Shown here: piece by piece, positions 35,170 through 44,126 of the stretch | Position numbering within the stretch: position 1 is the stretch's first letter | Layout: each line of letters opens with the position of its first letter | Assembly (NCBI GenBank): GCA_900318345.1 | Contig: ONKD01000001.1 | Coordinates: 62,001-126,000, forward strand | Source: an uncultured Prevotellaceae bacterium | Lineage (GTDB): Bacteria > Bacteroidota > Bacteroidia > Bacteroidales > Muribaculaceae | Length of the DNA stretch: 64,000 nucleotides | Reading direction: 5' to 3' | Notes under the pieces: generated by a model | What the model was told of the DNA's origin: nothing | The model's input: only the letters and a program-made list of their open reading frames with translations | Databases searched by the model: none | Translations under genes and position numbers: made by a program

Positions 35170-36573
35170 TTATTGAGTTAAGCTCGCAGTAATTGCAGCC
35201 ACTTCGCGCGAGAAGTCTTTCTCGATCGACATGCGCTGTTCAATCTGGATGCAGGCATGAAGCACGGTGGCATGGGTGCGGTCGAGTTTTGCACCGATGC
35301 TGGTAGATGACATCTGAGCCTCTTTCTTGGCGAGATACATCACGAGCTGGCGGGCATCACTGATTTCGCGCTTGCGAGACTTGCCATAAATCAAGTCGGT
35401 GGACATGTTGTAATAGTCAGCTACCGTCTCGGCAATGAGTTCAAAGGTCATCTGTCGCTGATTCACCTTAACTGTATTGCCAATGACATTGCGCACAAGA
35501 TCAATGGTGATTTCCTGATTAAGCATCGTGGCATGGGCCAGGAGCGATACCATCACGCCTTCAAGTTCACGCACACTGTCGGTGACATTGGTGGCGATGT
35601 AGTCCAGTACCTCGCTATTGATGTTCAATCCGTCCTGAGCGGCTTTCATGGCCAGGAACTGGCGCCGCAACTGGTAGTCGGGTTTCTCGAGTTCCACTGT
35701 CATGCCCCACTTGAAGCGCGATATGAGCCTGGGCTCCATTCCGTCAAGGTCACTGGGACGGCAATCACATGACATCACCAACTGGCGTTGATGCTGGTGC
35801 AAGTGATTAAAGATGTGGAAGAACGTATTTTGAGTGCCCGGCTTACCAGCAAAGAACTGGATGTCGTCAAGCAAGAGCACATCAATACTCAAATAGAAAT
35901 TAATGAAGTCGTTGATTTTCTTTTGCAGCATCGCTGTCGTGTACTGGCTCTCAAAGACTCGGGATGAGACATAGAGTACCCTCATGCGGGGAAAGTTCTC
36001 CTTGAGCTTGATGCCGATGGCCTGCAGGAGATGGGTCTTGCCCACCCCAGTCTCGCCGAAGACAAACAAGGGGTTGAAGGTCTTCTCCTCGGGGTTCTCG
36101 GCGATGGCCTGGCCAATGCTTACAGCAAGCTTGTTGCTCGTGCTGCTACAATAGTTCTCAAAGGTGTATCGTGGATTCAACTGCGGATCAATGTCCTCAA
36201 GGCTCTCGTCACGCTCAAAGGGGTTAGCGACACGCGGCTTGCGTATCTTAAGGTCCTGTTTGAGCTTTGAGCTTGAGTTGTCCTCGGTTTGCTCAACGGC
36301 GCTGGCATCATCACTGCCCACCACATTATATTTATAGGTGAGCTTGACGTTCTCGCCAAAAACTCTCTTCAATGCCAGCGAGAGTACGTGGATATATCGT
36401 CCCTCGATCTGCTCCACAAAGAACTGTGAGGGGACTTTGAGCGTCACACGATCATTTTCCTGATCAAAATCAACGGCAACAATGGGAGCGAACCAAACAT
36501 CGAACTGTTCGGCTGGCAGGTTAGCCTTGATGACGTCAAGGCAGCGGTTCCACTGTTGTGCAACGTTAATCAT
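35170..36573 (-). CDS. dnaA: Chromosomal replication initiator DnaA
   Basis: DnaA binds oriC and loads the replicative helicase. The 467-residue protein has domain I (QQWNRCLDVIKANLPAEQF), a variable acidic linker, an AAA+ domain (Walker A GETGVGKTHLLQAIG, Walker B LLLDDIQFFAG) and a C-terminal helix-turn-helix with the signature DRTHATVLHACIQIE. It stands alone, next to an exonuclease and an MCE gene rather than dnaN. No DnaA-box cluster was seen upstream. Confidence 0.97.
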   Translation of the reverse strand: MINVAQQWNRCLDVIKANLPAEQFDVWFAPIVAVDFDQENDRVTLKVPSQFFVEQIEGRYIHVLSLALKRVFGENVKLTYKYNVVGSDDASAVEQTEDNSSSKLKQDLKIRKPRVANPFERDESLEDIDPQLNPRYTFENYCSSTSNKLAVSIGQAIAENPEEKTFNPLFVFGETGVGKTHLLQAIGIKLKENFPRMRVLYVSSRVFESQYTTAMLQKKINDFINFYLSIDVLLLDDIQFFAGKPGTQNTFFHIFNHLHQHQRQLVMSCDCRPSDLDGMEPRLISRFKWGMTVELEKPDYQLRRQFLAMKAAQDGLNINSEVLDYIATNVTDSVRELEGVMVSLLAHATMLNQEITIDLVRNVIGNTVKVNQRQMTFELIAETVADYYNMSTDLIYGKSRKREISDARQLVMYLAKKEAQMSSTSIGAKLDRTHATVLHACIQIEQRMSIEKDFSREVAAITASLTQ

Positions 36574-36993
36574 TTACTCAAATTTTACTTAGTATGGTCG
36601 GTTTGTTTAGTGCTATTTAGCAGTACAAAATTCGCTCAATATTTTCTTAAAAAAAAGTGCCGAAAAAATTTGCAAATGTCGTTTTGAGCATAACGTGATT
36701 GAAATCCAAACAATTACAACCCAATTCACATTTTTTATAAAATCGACGTGCGTTTATCAAGTTATTATATTGTAAATCAACGATTTATTGCTAATATTGT
36801 ATTTTGTTTTATTTTTGCCTTAACTTGCAAACCGCTGTAATTACAAGGTTTCAAAAATCAAAATTCCGAAAACAATAATTTTCAAAAAAATCTCTATTTG
36901 GACTCAATCCAAATAGAGATTTCAAGGTATCATTTCGGGGTGATTTTTGTCACCCTAACAAGCATTTTCACTGTAAATAAACGTCTTATCATT
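36574..36993. other. 420-bp AT-rich spacer between the MCE gene and dnaA
   Basis: It contains the MCE gene terminator (36881-36922) and the dnaA upstream region. A GAATTTTG near-match on the minus strand (36625-36632) could be the dnaA -7 box. I looked for TTATCCACA-like DnaA boxes and saw none. No coding frame is convincing. Confidence 0.7.
36881..36922 (-). terminator. Rho-independent terminator of the MCE gene
   Basis: AAATCTCTATTTGGA pairs perfectly over 15 bp with TCCAAATAGAGATTT around a 5-nt loop. On the minus strand it runs directly into seven Ts. Confidence 0.85.
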
Positions 36994-37896
36994 TTAGAAG
37001 ACTTTTACGTTGATATAACGCTTGGGATTTGCCTTGATATCGATGAGCAATGAGTCCAGACTGGCAATGGCATGGTTGGCATTGTCATAGAGCTGGCGGT
37101 CGCTGATGATTTTGCCCAGGCTGGAGTTCTTGTCATTAAGCTGCTCGCTGAGGGCTTGCAGATTGGCAAGCGTGGTATTGAGCTTGTTGATTGTCTCGTC
37201 GAGGGGCATTTCCTTGAGCGATGCCGAGAAATCGGTAATGTTTCCAGTAGCGCCGTTCAGGTTATTGGTGATGCCGTTCACGTTGCTCATCACCCCAGGC
37301 ACACTATGGTTCAACCCATTCATCAGCTGGGTTAACTGCTGAGCGCTGATTTGCAGCTGGCGGGTAATGGCATCAAGCCTTGTCAATGATGAGGCGAGCG
37401 CGGGATTGGCAGTCAAGCCATTGATATTGCCCACAATAGAATCCACCTTGGGCAACATGCCAGTCACCATGGGCACCACATTCTCGCTCACATGGTCCAT
37501 CAATCCAGGGATGTCAGTTGTTGGGATGTAACTGCCTGGCTTCATAGCCGGACCTTTACCAAGATTAAGGACAAGCGAAACGCCTCCCATGAGTCCTGTC
37601 ACCATATTGATGGTGCTGCCCTCAGGAACAGTCATCTCCTTGTTCATGGACAGCATGACCGTGATCTTGTTCTTGTCGTAATCATAATTGATTTCCCTCA
37701 CCTGTCCCACCTGGAAACCGTTGACGGTGATGGGAGCGGCTTGCAGCAGCCCTTCGGTGGACTCAACCTCGGTGTAATAATAATTGGCTGGAGTCAAGAT
37801 GTTAATTCCCTTCAGGTAGTTAATGCCCCAGTACAGCAACACCAGTCCCAAAAGAACGGTGAGCGCTATCTTCATGTTCTTGGTTAAAAACTTCAT
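36994..37896 (-). CDS. MCE (MlaD-like) lipid-transport substrate-binding protein
   Basis: This 300-residue protein has one N-terminal membrane anchor (IALTVLLGLVLLYWGINYL). An MCE domain follows (about residues 38-115; GLLQAAPITVNGFQVGQVREI, then GSTINMVTGLMGG, quoted in part), then a helical C-terminal region typical of MlaD/PqiB periplasmic tunnels. It is the likely partner of the MlaE-MlaF pair at 7254-8802, although encoded about 28 kb away. It has its own promoter and terminator and is monocistronic. Confidence 0.9.
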   Translation of the reverse strand: MKFLTKNMKIALTVLLGLVLLYWGINYLKGINILTPANYYYTEVESTEGLLQAAPITVNGFQVGQVREINYDYDKNKITVMLSMNKEMTVPEGSTINMVTGLMGGVSLVLNLGKGPAMKPGSYIPTTDIPGLMDHVSENVVPMVTGMLPKVDSIVGNINGLTANPALASSLTRLDAITRQLQISAQQLTQLMNGLNHSVPGVMSNVNGITNNLNGATGNITDFSASLKEMPLDETINKLNTTLANLQALSEQLNDKNSSLGKIISDRQLYDNANHAIASLDSLLIDIKANPKRYINVKVF

Positions 37897-37921
37897 TTTA
37901 TAATGATCATGTTTTGAATGG

Positions 37922-37929
37922 CAAAATTA
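37922..37929 (-). promoter_or_regulatory. -7 promoter box for the MCE gene
   Basis: The minus strand reads TAATTTTG, 25 nt before the ATG at 37896. Confidence 0.6.
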
Positions 37930-38076
37930 ATAAATTGTTTGCTAAATGAGCTCGATTTTAGCCATTTTTCATCATTTTTAGCCTATCGCAAGCCCGTATA
38001 AGGCCGTTGTGAACAAAAAATGTGCCACAGAGAACAAAAAACTCACTAGAATCGGTGGCATTTTCTAGTTTTTCAC

Positions 38077-38084
38077 TATTTTTG
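38077..38084 (+). promoter_or_regulatory. -7 promoter box for aroE-comEC
   Basis: TATTTTTG matches TAnnTTTG, 23 nt before the aroE ATG. Confidence 0.55.
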
Positions 38085-38107
38085 CAGTTACAAAAAAATA
38101 TACGATT

Positions 38108-38887
38108 ATGAAGTCTCCACATTCCTGTAAATATCTCTATGGATTGATCGGCTATCCGCTGGTCCATTCATTCTCGCGCGACTTTTTTAATCAAAAGTTC
38201 CTTGCCGAGGACATTGATGCCCAATATATGAACTTTGAGATTGAGGACTTGGGGTTGCTCATGGAAGTCATCGCCGAGTACCCAAATCTGAATGGCTTGA
38301 ACGTAACGGCACCATACAAAGAGGCCGTTATCCCCTATCTTGACTCGCTGGATGATGATGCCCGCCAAATTGGGGCTGTCAATGTCATCCGCTTCATCAA
38401 GAGCAAAAAGACGGGCGATTTGCTGGAGTTGCGCGGATATAACAGCGATGTGGTTGGATTTGAAAAGACCATCGAGGGCATACTCACGCCGCAGCGCACC
38501 AAGGCCATGGTGTTAGGCACTGGTGGTGCAGCCAAGGCGGTGAGAGCCGCATTCAGCAAGCATGGAATTGATGTGCAACTGGTGTCGAGGCGTAAATCAG
38601 AGCACACGCTCATCTATGAGGAAATCACCCGAGCCATGGTCGCCGAGTACAAGATCATCGTTAACGCCACTCCCGTGGGAAAATATCCCGATGATGACCA
38701 GTTCCCCGATTTCCCCTATCGATTCTTGACCAAGGAGCACATCTGTTATGACTTGATTTACAACCCCGAGGAAACGTTGTTCATGAAGAAATCGGCAAAA
38801 TACGGGGCAGAGACCAAGAATGGCATCGAGATGCTGCTGCTGCAGGCATTTGACTCCTACGAGATCTGGACACAGGACAACGTGTAA
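38108..38887 (+). CDS. aroE: Shikimate dehydrogenase
   Basis: AroE reduces 3-dehydroshikimate to shikimate with NADPH in aromatic amino-acid synthesis. The 259-residue protein has the shikimate-binding YGLIGYPLVHSFSRDFF start and the catalytic Lys in LNVTAPYKEAV. The nucleotide-binding GTGGAAKAV loop, the NATPVGKYP segment and the final NGIEMLLLQAF are also present. It precedes comEC by 14 bp; the two are probably co-transcribed. Confidence 0.95.
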   Translation: MKSPHSCKYLYGLIGYPLVHSFSRDFFNQKFLAEDIDAQYMNFEIEDLGLLMEVIAEYPNLNGLNVTAPYKEAVIPYLDSLDDDARQIGAVNVIRFIKSKKTGDLLELRGYNSDVVGFEKTIEGILTPQRTKAMVLGTGGAAKAVRAAFSKHGIDVQLVSRRKSEHTLIYEEITRAMVAEYKIIVNATPVGKYPDDDQFPDFPYRFLTKEHICYDLIYNPEETLFMKKSAKYGAETKNGIEMLLLQAFDSYEIWTQDNV

Positions 38888-38901
38888 TCGTTTAAACATC
38901 C

Positions 38902-40977
38902 ATGTCACCACCGTCGGTGCTATCAATGATTCCCGTGTTGCGCATAGTTGTGCCCTTCATGGCGGGTATCCTTGTCCATGGCCTGTGGCATTGCTGGTGG
39001 GCTCCACTATTTCTTATCTCTGTCGCAATAGTAATTTATATCTGGCTATCAGCAGTCTCTAAGTCTCCCCAAGGGCGGATGCGGTGGCAATCCTTTTTCA
39101 TTATTCCACTCGCAACAGGAGCTCTAGCATTAGGGTGGCTATGCGCCGTCATCCATTGTCCACCCCAACTCACTGATGAGCAACGCCACAGGGATGTAAT
39201 GGCTGGGCGCGTGATGAATGTGGAATACACCGACTTCTCGATGCGTCTGACCGTGGAGATACTTGACAACGAGCTGCCTCCCGCTAAAGTATTGATCTCG
39301 ACACGTGGATGTGACTACACCATGAAGGCTGGCGACCTGGTGGCATGGCACCCTGCACTTGAAGAGATCGCTCAGATGGGCAATCCTGGCGAAATGGATT
39401 ATGCCGGCCATCTTCTTCACTCCCGAGGCATCCGTTATCAGCAACATTTACTTGTGGGTCAAATCAAGATTGTGGGTTACTCCCCTACCCTGTTAACCCG
39501 CATGGCCAACTTGAGGCGCGACCTGCAACTCAAGGTATTTAACACCCGATTATCACCTGGGGCGCAACAGTTTGTCGTGGCATTGATGCTGGGTAACAGC
39601 AACTTGATTGACAAGGCGACCCGCCAAGAGTTCTCGGCGGCAGGCGTGGCACATGTGCTGGCACTGAGTGGTCTGCACGTTGGTTTTATTGCATTGCTCA
39701 TCTGGTGGTTACTGTTCCCGCTCGATTACCTGGGACTCAAGAAAATGCGCCTTGTCATCACACTTGCTGCCATTGCATTGTTTGCTGTTTTCACGGGATT
39801 GTCTCCCAGTGTGGTGCGTGCCACCATCATGATCGGTTTTGTGTTTGCGGCTCAGGTTTTCCACCGACGTTCGGTATCGTTGAACGCCCTTGTGATGGCG
39901 GCATTAGCGATTTTGGTCTTTTCACCATCGGCGTTGTATGGCGTGGGGTTTCAGTTAAGTTTCATCACTGTGGGTGCGGTGCTGATACTGGGCCAAGTGC
40001 CACACTCGCTTGAAAGCAAATACAAGGTCCTCAACCGGTTGACCTCGACTGTTATTGTTTCAATCGTTGCGATGCTGGCGACGGTAGCGTTGAGTGCCCA
40101 TTATTTCCACACGGTATCATTGATGTCGGTGCTTGCCAACCTGCTGATCCTGCCTGTCTTGCCTGTGTTTATGGCACTTGGCGCTTTGTTCCTTCTCGTC
40201 ATTGTGGCGGGGCTCCACTGGCCAGTCCTTGAATGGGCAATCGACACCGTTTACCGATATATCCATTGGGCCATAGGGGCCGTGAACTCAATACCATTGT
40301 CACACGTCAATGGCGTGTATGTGAGCACGCTGGGCGTGGTTATCTATTTTGTGATATTGGCATTTGTCGTGCTGTGGCTTTTTCGCCACAACTACCGCTA
40401 CTTGTTGGTGGCCGGCTGCGGACTTGTAGCCCTGCTGGGGCACTCGTTGTGGATTGATATCAACACACCAAAGCGTGGAATGGTCATCTTCAACTCGTTC
40501 TCGTCGACCCCAATATTATACTATGACAATGGCAAGGGATATGTTTGGACCCCTGACGGCGAGGACACCGACTCGGCGACGTTTGCGCGCTATTACGCCG
40601 GGTTCCTTGCCCGACAAAACATCGACGAGTTGGTTATACTGCCAGGCGACACTGTCGTGAGACTCACTGACGCTCTATTCAAGCCTCCCTATGCCCACTT
40701 GATGGGCCGTCGCATCCTTGCCGTGGGCAGCGGTAAGTGGAAAGGCATGAGCGCCGACCATCGAATGGCCCTCGATGACATCATCGTGACGAAGCGATTT
40801 CATGGTACTGCTGCCAAATTGCGAGAGCTATATGATTTTGATCGCTTAGTGATTTCAGGAGCAATGTATGACACAACATTACAATCACTCCTTGCCGAGA
40901 GCGATTCATTGGGCATCAATACCCATAACCTGTCTCGGCAAGGAGCGCTATGCTCTAGTGCGACTGATATCAGATGA
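38902..40977 (+). CDS. comEC: ComEC/Rec2-family DNA uptake channel protein without the metallo-beta-lactamase domain
   Basis: This 691-residue membrane protein has two N-terminal helices, a DUF4131-type OB-like periplasmic region (about 80-190), then the ComEC competence core with many helices. Its signature is HVLALSGLHVGFIALLIWWL and GLSPSVVRATIM. After the core a short soluble tail (from about residue 510) lacks the HxHxDH metallo-beta-lactamase motif that many ComEC proteins carry. It is the inner-membrane channel for single-stranded DNA in natural transformation. The stop overlaps the convergent glmM stop by 8 bp. Confidence 0.9.
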   Translation: MSPPSVLSMIPVLRIVVPFMAGILVHGLWHCWWAPLFLISVAIVIYIWLSAVSKSPQGRMRWQSFFIIPLATGALALGWLCAVIHCPPQLTDEQRHRDVMAGRVMNVEYTDFSMRLTVEILDNELPPAKVLISTRGCDYTMKAGDLVAWHPALEEIAQMGNPGEMDYAGHLLHSRGIRYQQHLLVGQIKIVGYSPTLLTRMANLRRDLQLKVFNTRLSPGAQQFVVALMLGNSNLIDKATRQEFSAAGVAHVLALSGLHVGFIALLIWWLLFPLDYLGLKKMRLVITLAAIALFAVFTGLSPSVVRATIMIGFVFAAQVFHRRSVSLNALVMAALAILVFSPSALYGVGFQLSFITVGAVLILGQVPHSLESKYKVLNRLTSTVIVSIVAMLATVALSAHYFHTVSLMSVLANLLILPVLPVFMALGALFLLVIVAGLHWPVLEWAIDTVYRYIHWAIGAVNSIPLSHVNGVYVSTLGVVIYFVILAFVVLWLFRHNYRYLLVAGCGLVALLGHSLWIDINTPKRGMVIFNSFSSTPILYYDNGKGYVWTPDGEDTDSATFARYYAGFLARQNIDELVILPGDTVVRLTDALFKPPYAHLMGRRILAVGSGKWKGMSADHRMALDDIIVTKRFHGTAAKLRELYDFDRLVISGAMYDTTLQSLLAESDSLGINTHNLSRQGALCSSATDIR

Positions 40978-42355
40978 GCGATAGGACGATCTGCTTGACA
41001 TCGTTGCCAAGTTTCTCGGCCTCTTGCATGGTATGAGCCTCGCTGTAGATGCGGATGATGGGTTCAGTATTGCTCTTGCGCAGGTGTGCCCAACCGTCGG
41101 CAAAGTCGATTTTCACACCGTCGATGGTGGTCATCTGCTCACCCTGATAGTGCTTCTCTACTGCCTTGAGGATGGCATCAACGTCCATACCCGGCTTGAG
41201 TTCCAACTTAGTCTTGGCGATGCTGTACTGCGGATAAGTCTGCTTGAGCTCGCTCACCTTTTTGCCGCTCTTGGCCAGTAACGACAGGAACAAAGCCACA
41301 CCCACAAGGGCATCGCGGCCATAATGGCTAGCGGGATAAATGACTCCACCATTGCCCTCGCCGCCAATGACGGCACCAGTGCGGCGCATCTCGGTAGTGA
41401 CATTGACCTCTCCCACAGCGGCAGCCGTGTAAGAACAGCCATGATTGACGGTCACATCACGCAGGGCGCGCGACGACGACAGGTTGCTCACTGTAGCGCC
41501 AGGCGTGTGTGCCAGGACATAATCGGCTACAGCCACAAGGGTATATTCCTCAACAAAGAACTCACCGTTTTCCATAACGATGGCCAAGCGATCAACGTCG
41601 GGGTCAACGACAAAGCCGACATCGGCCTTACCCTGCCTCATGAAATCACTGATTGCGGTCAGGTTCTCAGGAATGGGTTCGGGTGTGTGGCCAAAGTTAC
41701 CAGTCGGATCGCAGAATAGCTTCTCTACGCGCTTCACACCCAAAGCCTCGAGCAGCTGGGGAATGGCTATACCGCCCACCGAGTTCACGGCATCGACAGC
41801 AACGGTAAAGTCGGCCTTGCGAATGGCCTCAACATCCACTAAGTCAAGAGCCAGCACATGATCAATGTGGCGACGCAACCAAGTGTAGTTTTTTTGTTCT
41901 CTTCCCAAATGGTCAACATCGGCATAGTCAAAGTCCTCGGCTTCGGCCAGACGCAACACTTCTTTGCCCTCGGCATCGGTCAAGAACTCACCATTGTGGT
42001 TGAGCAGTTTGAGCGCATTCCACTGCTTGGGATTATGAGAGGCGGTGATGATGATACCACCACAAGCGTTCTCGCCCACAACAGCCAGTTCGGTGGTAGG
42101 CGTAGTGGCCAAACCGATATTCACGACATCAAAGCCCATGCCTGTGAGTGTACCCACAACGGTGTTGAGGACCATGCGGCCTGAGAGTCGAGCGTCGCGC
42201 CCAACAACGATCACATTGGTCTTGACAGGCGAGTTGCGGCGAATGAACGTGGCATAAGCCGATGTGAACTTAACAATGTCTAGCGGCGTGAGACCATCAC
42301 CAGCGTTACCGCCGATGGTGCCGCGGATTCCAGATATAGATTTAATTAGAGACAT
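40970..42355 (-). CDS. glmM: Phosphoglucosamine/phosphohexomutase (GlmM-like)
   Basis: The 461-residue alpha-D-phosphohexomutase has the phosphoserine loop ITASHNPKQWNALK (Ser106), the metal loop DPDVDRLAIV, the sugar-binding GEGNGGVIYP segment and the phosphate-binding RKSNTEPIIRIYSEA. GlmM isomerises glucosamine-6-phosphate to the 1-phosphate for peptidoglycan and lipid A. Some Bacteroidetes homologues act on other hexoses, so the specificity is probable. It is last in the DHH-DUF4827-glmM operon. Confidence 0.9.
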   Translation of the reverse strand: MSLIKSISGIRGTIGGNAGDGLTPLDIVKFTSAYATFIRRNSPVKTNVIVVGRDARLSGRMVLNTVVGTLTGMGFDVVNIGLATTPTTELAVVGENACGGIIITASHNPKQWNALKLLNHNGEFLTDAEGKEVLRLAEAEDFDYADVDHLGREQKNYTWLRRHIDHVLALDLVDVEAIRKADFTVAVDAVNSVGGIAIPQLLEALGVKRVEKLFCDPTGNFGHTPEPIPENLTAISDFMRQGKADVGFVVDPDVDRLAIVMENGEFFVEEYTLVAVADYVLAHTPGATVSNLSSSRALRDVTVNHGCSYTAAAVGEVNVTTEMRRTGAVIGGEGNGGVIYPASHYGRDALVGVALFLSLLAKSGKKVSELKQTYPQYSIAKTKLELKPGMDVDAILKAVEKHYQGEQMTTIDGVKIDFADGWAHLRKSNTEPIIRIYSEAHTMQEAEKLGNDVKQIVLSLI

Positions 42356-42412
42356 ATTTTATAGTCGTTAGTAAACGATTAAACAAAATCCTATTGACTG
42401 CGCTAAGGCGCA

Positions 42413-42991
42413 TTAGATTTGGCTGTGGAAATAGCGGACGTGATAGAAGAAAGGCTGGACATAGGATATCTCACTCGTATAGCCATATTGCGACTTGATG
42501 ACGAGATTCACCTCACATTCTACCCCCAGGAAAAGGAGAGGGAACTGAAGTCCATAGCCCCATTGAGACGAGGATGGCAACGTGTAGTCTGAATAGTTGA
42601 ATGAGCACGAGACAGCGTCCATCGTATTTTCGTTGCCATCGGCCTGGGACCAAATGCCGTTAGCATACCATGTGGCAAGATTATAACGGGCATAGCGGAA
42701 GTAGATGGGCTCGTTCTTTTTTGCCTTGTCGTTCACCCTGTCGCCAGCATTGAGCACCTGCATGTACACGTTGCCGTCAGCATCTATACGATAGTATGGC
42801 GCGTCGGGGCCCACCTCAAAGACTGTGTCTTCGGGAACCGACATCACCACGCGGTGATTGGCAAGAAAGGCATTGACGGCATTACGTTCCTCATTCAGGC
42901 GATCGGCGTAACTCTGGTCCTCGTTGCACGATGTGAGCATCACCATGGCAGTTAACCCAAGGAAAACTAATCTTGAAAAAATTCTTTTCAT
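42413..42991 (-). CDS. DUF4827-like lipoprotein
   Basis: This 192-residue protein has a lipoprotein signal (VMLTSCNED, lipidated Cys). It then has a short region resembling Bacteroidales DUF4827 proteins (YADRLNEERNAVNAFLANH, later FYHVRYF at the end), which are distantly FKBP-like by annotation. It is located between the DHH phosphoesterase (4 bp) and glmM (57 bp), an order I recall as common in Bacteroidales. An envelope role is inferred; no activity is proven. Confidence 0.72.
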   Translation of the reverse strand: MKRIFSRLVFLGLTAMVMLTSCNEDQSYADRLNEERNAVNAFLANHRVVMSVPEDTVFEVGPDAPYYRIDADGNVYMQVLNAGDRVNDKAKKNEPIYFRYARYNLATWYANGIWSQADGNENTMDAVSCSFNYSDYTLPSSSQWGYGLQFPLLFLGVECEVNLVIKSQYGYTSEISYVQPFFYHVRYFHSQI

Positions 42992-42995
42992 TATA

Positions 42996-44051
42996 TTATT
43001 CTTGTTCTTGTTTTGATTGTTCTTGTGAATTATTGCTAGGGAAGAGGTCGTTCATGATCTGATGGAAAACGGCCACAGCATCGTCCAGCGACCCGTAAAA
43101 GTCGCCACCAGCGGCATTCTCGTGACCGCCACCGTTGAAATAACGCGCGCAGATGTCACTCACGCTGAAATCACCCTGGGAACGGCATGAAACCTTGATG
43201 CGATCGGTGTCCTCGCGCATGAATACGCTCCAATATATCTCGGGGATGGCTAACGGTTTATTGACCAGTGTCTCGGTATCACCCCGTTGATAGTTAAAGC
43301 GTTCCAGTTCCTCTTTACTGAGGGTGATGAGCGCGGCCCCCTGTTCAGGGAAAAGTTGCATCTTCTCGCTCAAGGCAAAGCCCTGCAAACGGATGCTGTC
43401 GGCGCTGAACGTGTTCATCGCCTTGTTATAGAGCCCGATGCGATCGATGTTGCGACGCATGATAGAGGCAAGTATCTCGTAAAATTCAGGATTGTCACAA
43501 CTATAGGCAAAGCCACCTGTATCGGTTGTGAGACCCACATACAAACAACTTGCCGCCATACGGTCCATGTAACGCAACATGCCCATCTGCATGAAAACCC
43601 TAAACACGAGTTCACAGGTTGATGAAGCATCGGGATGGGAAATAGCGATGTCAAAAATCGAGTCAGGGTCCAGATGATGGTCAATGAGCACACGAGGAAC
43701 TTTGAGCGGCTCGATAAACTCAGCCAAGCGGTCCACACGCTTGAGAGAATTATAGTCGAGGCAGAAGATGAGTTGTGCATCGGCCAGAGCTTTGCGTGCC
43801 TTTAACTCGTTCTTGGTGTACACCACAATATCGCGCACGCCAGGAATAAATTCCAATGAACGTGGAGCCATATCGGGCGTGACAATCACAGCATCCTTGC
43901 CAAGTCTTCTCAATACATGACACAAAGCCACAGTCGAGCCTAGGGCATCGCCATCGGGTGACTTGTGACATGTTATGGCAATGCGTTGCACCCCATTGAT
44001 GAGTGCACGCAACTTCTCTATTTTAGCGTCTTCTATGATGGATTTAATCAT
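42996..44051 (-). CDS. DHH/DHHA1 phosphoesterase (NrnA-like oligoribonuclease/pAp phosphatase)
   Basis: This 351-residue protein has the DHH motifs CHKSPDGDALGS, LIFCLDYNS and LIDHHLDPDS, followed by a DHHA1 domain with GGGHENAAGGDF. NrnA-type enzymes degrade short RNAs and 3'-phosphoadenosine 5'-phosphate. The start at ATG 44051 is preferred over a TTG 15 bp upstream. A -7 box at 44074-44081 gives a leader of about 15-20 nt. It is first in the operon with DUF4827 and glmM. Confidence 0.88.
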   Translation of the reverse strand: MIKSIIEDAKIEKLRALINGVQRIAITCHKSPDGDALGSTVALCHVLRRLGKDAVIVTPDMAPRSLEFIPGVRDIVVYTKNELKARKALADAQLIFCLDYNSLKRVDRLAEFIEPLKVPRVLIDHHLDPDSIFDIAISHPDASSTCELVFRVFMQMGMLRYMDRMAASCLYVGLTTDTGGFAYSCDNPEFYEILASIMRRNIDRIGLYNKAMNTFSADSIRLQGFALSEKMQLFPEQGAALITLSKEELERFNYQRGDTETLVNKPLAIPEIYWSVFMREDTDRIKVSCRSQGDFSVSDICARYFNGGGHENAAGGDFYGSLDDAVAVFHQIMNDLFPSNNSQEQSKQEQE

Positions 44052-44073
44052 CGTTTCAATTCGCAATAATCGG

Positions 44074-44081
44074 CAAAGATA
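44074..44081 (-). promoter_or_regulatory. -7 promoter box for the DHH-DUF4827-glmM operon
   Basis: The minus strand reads TATCTTTG, 22 nt before the ATG at 44051. Confidence 0.6.
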
Positions 44082-44126
44082 ACACTTTTTTAGCTGCCGC
44101 TGGCAAGAACTGACGATTAATTAAAG

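Noticed and set aside
36574-36993. oriC next to dnaA
   Set aside because: No DnaA-box cluster was visible, and the clearest structure is a terminator for the MCE gene.
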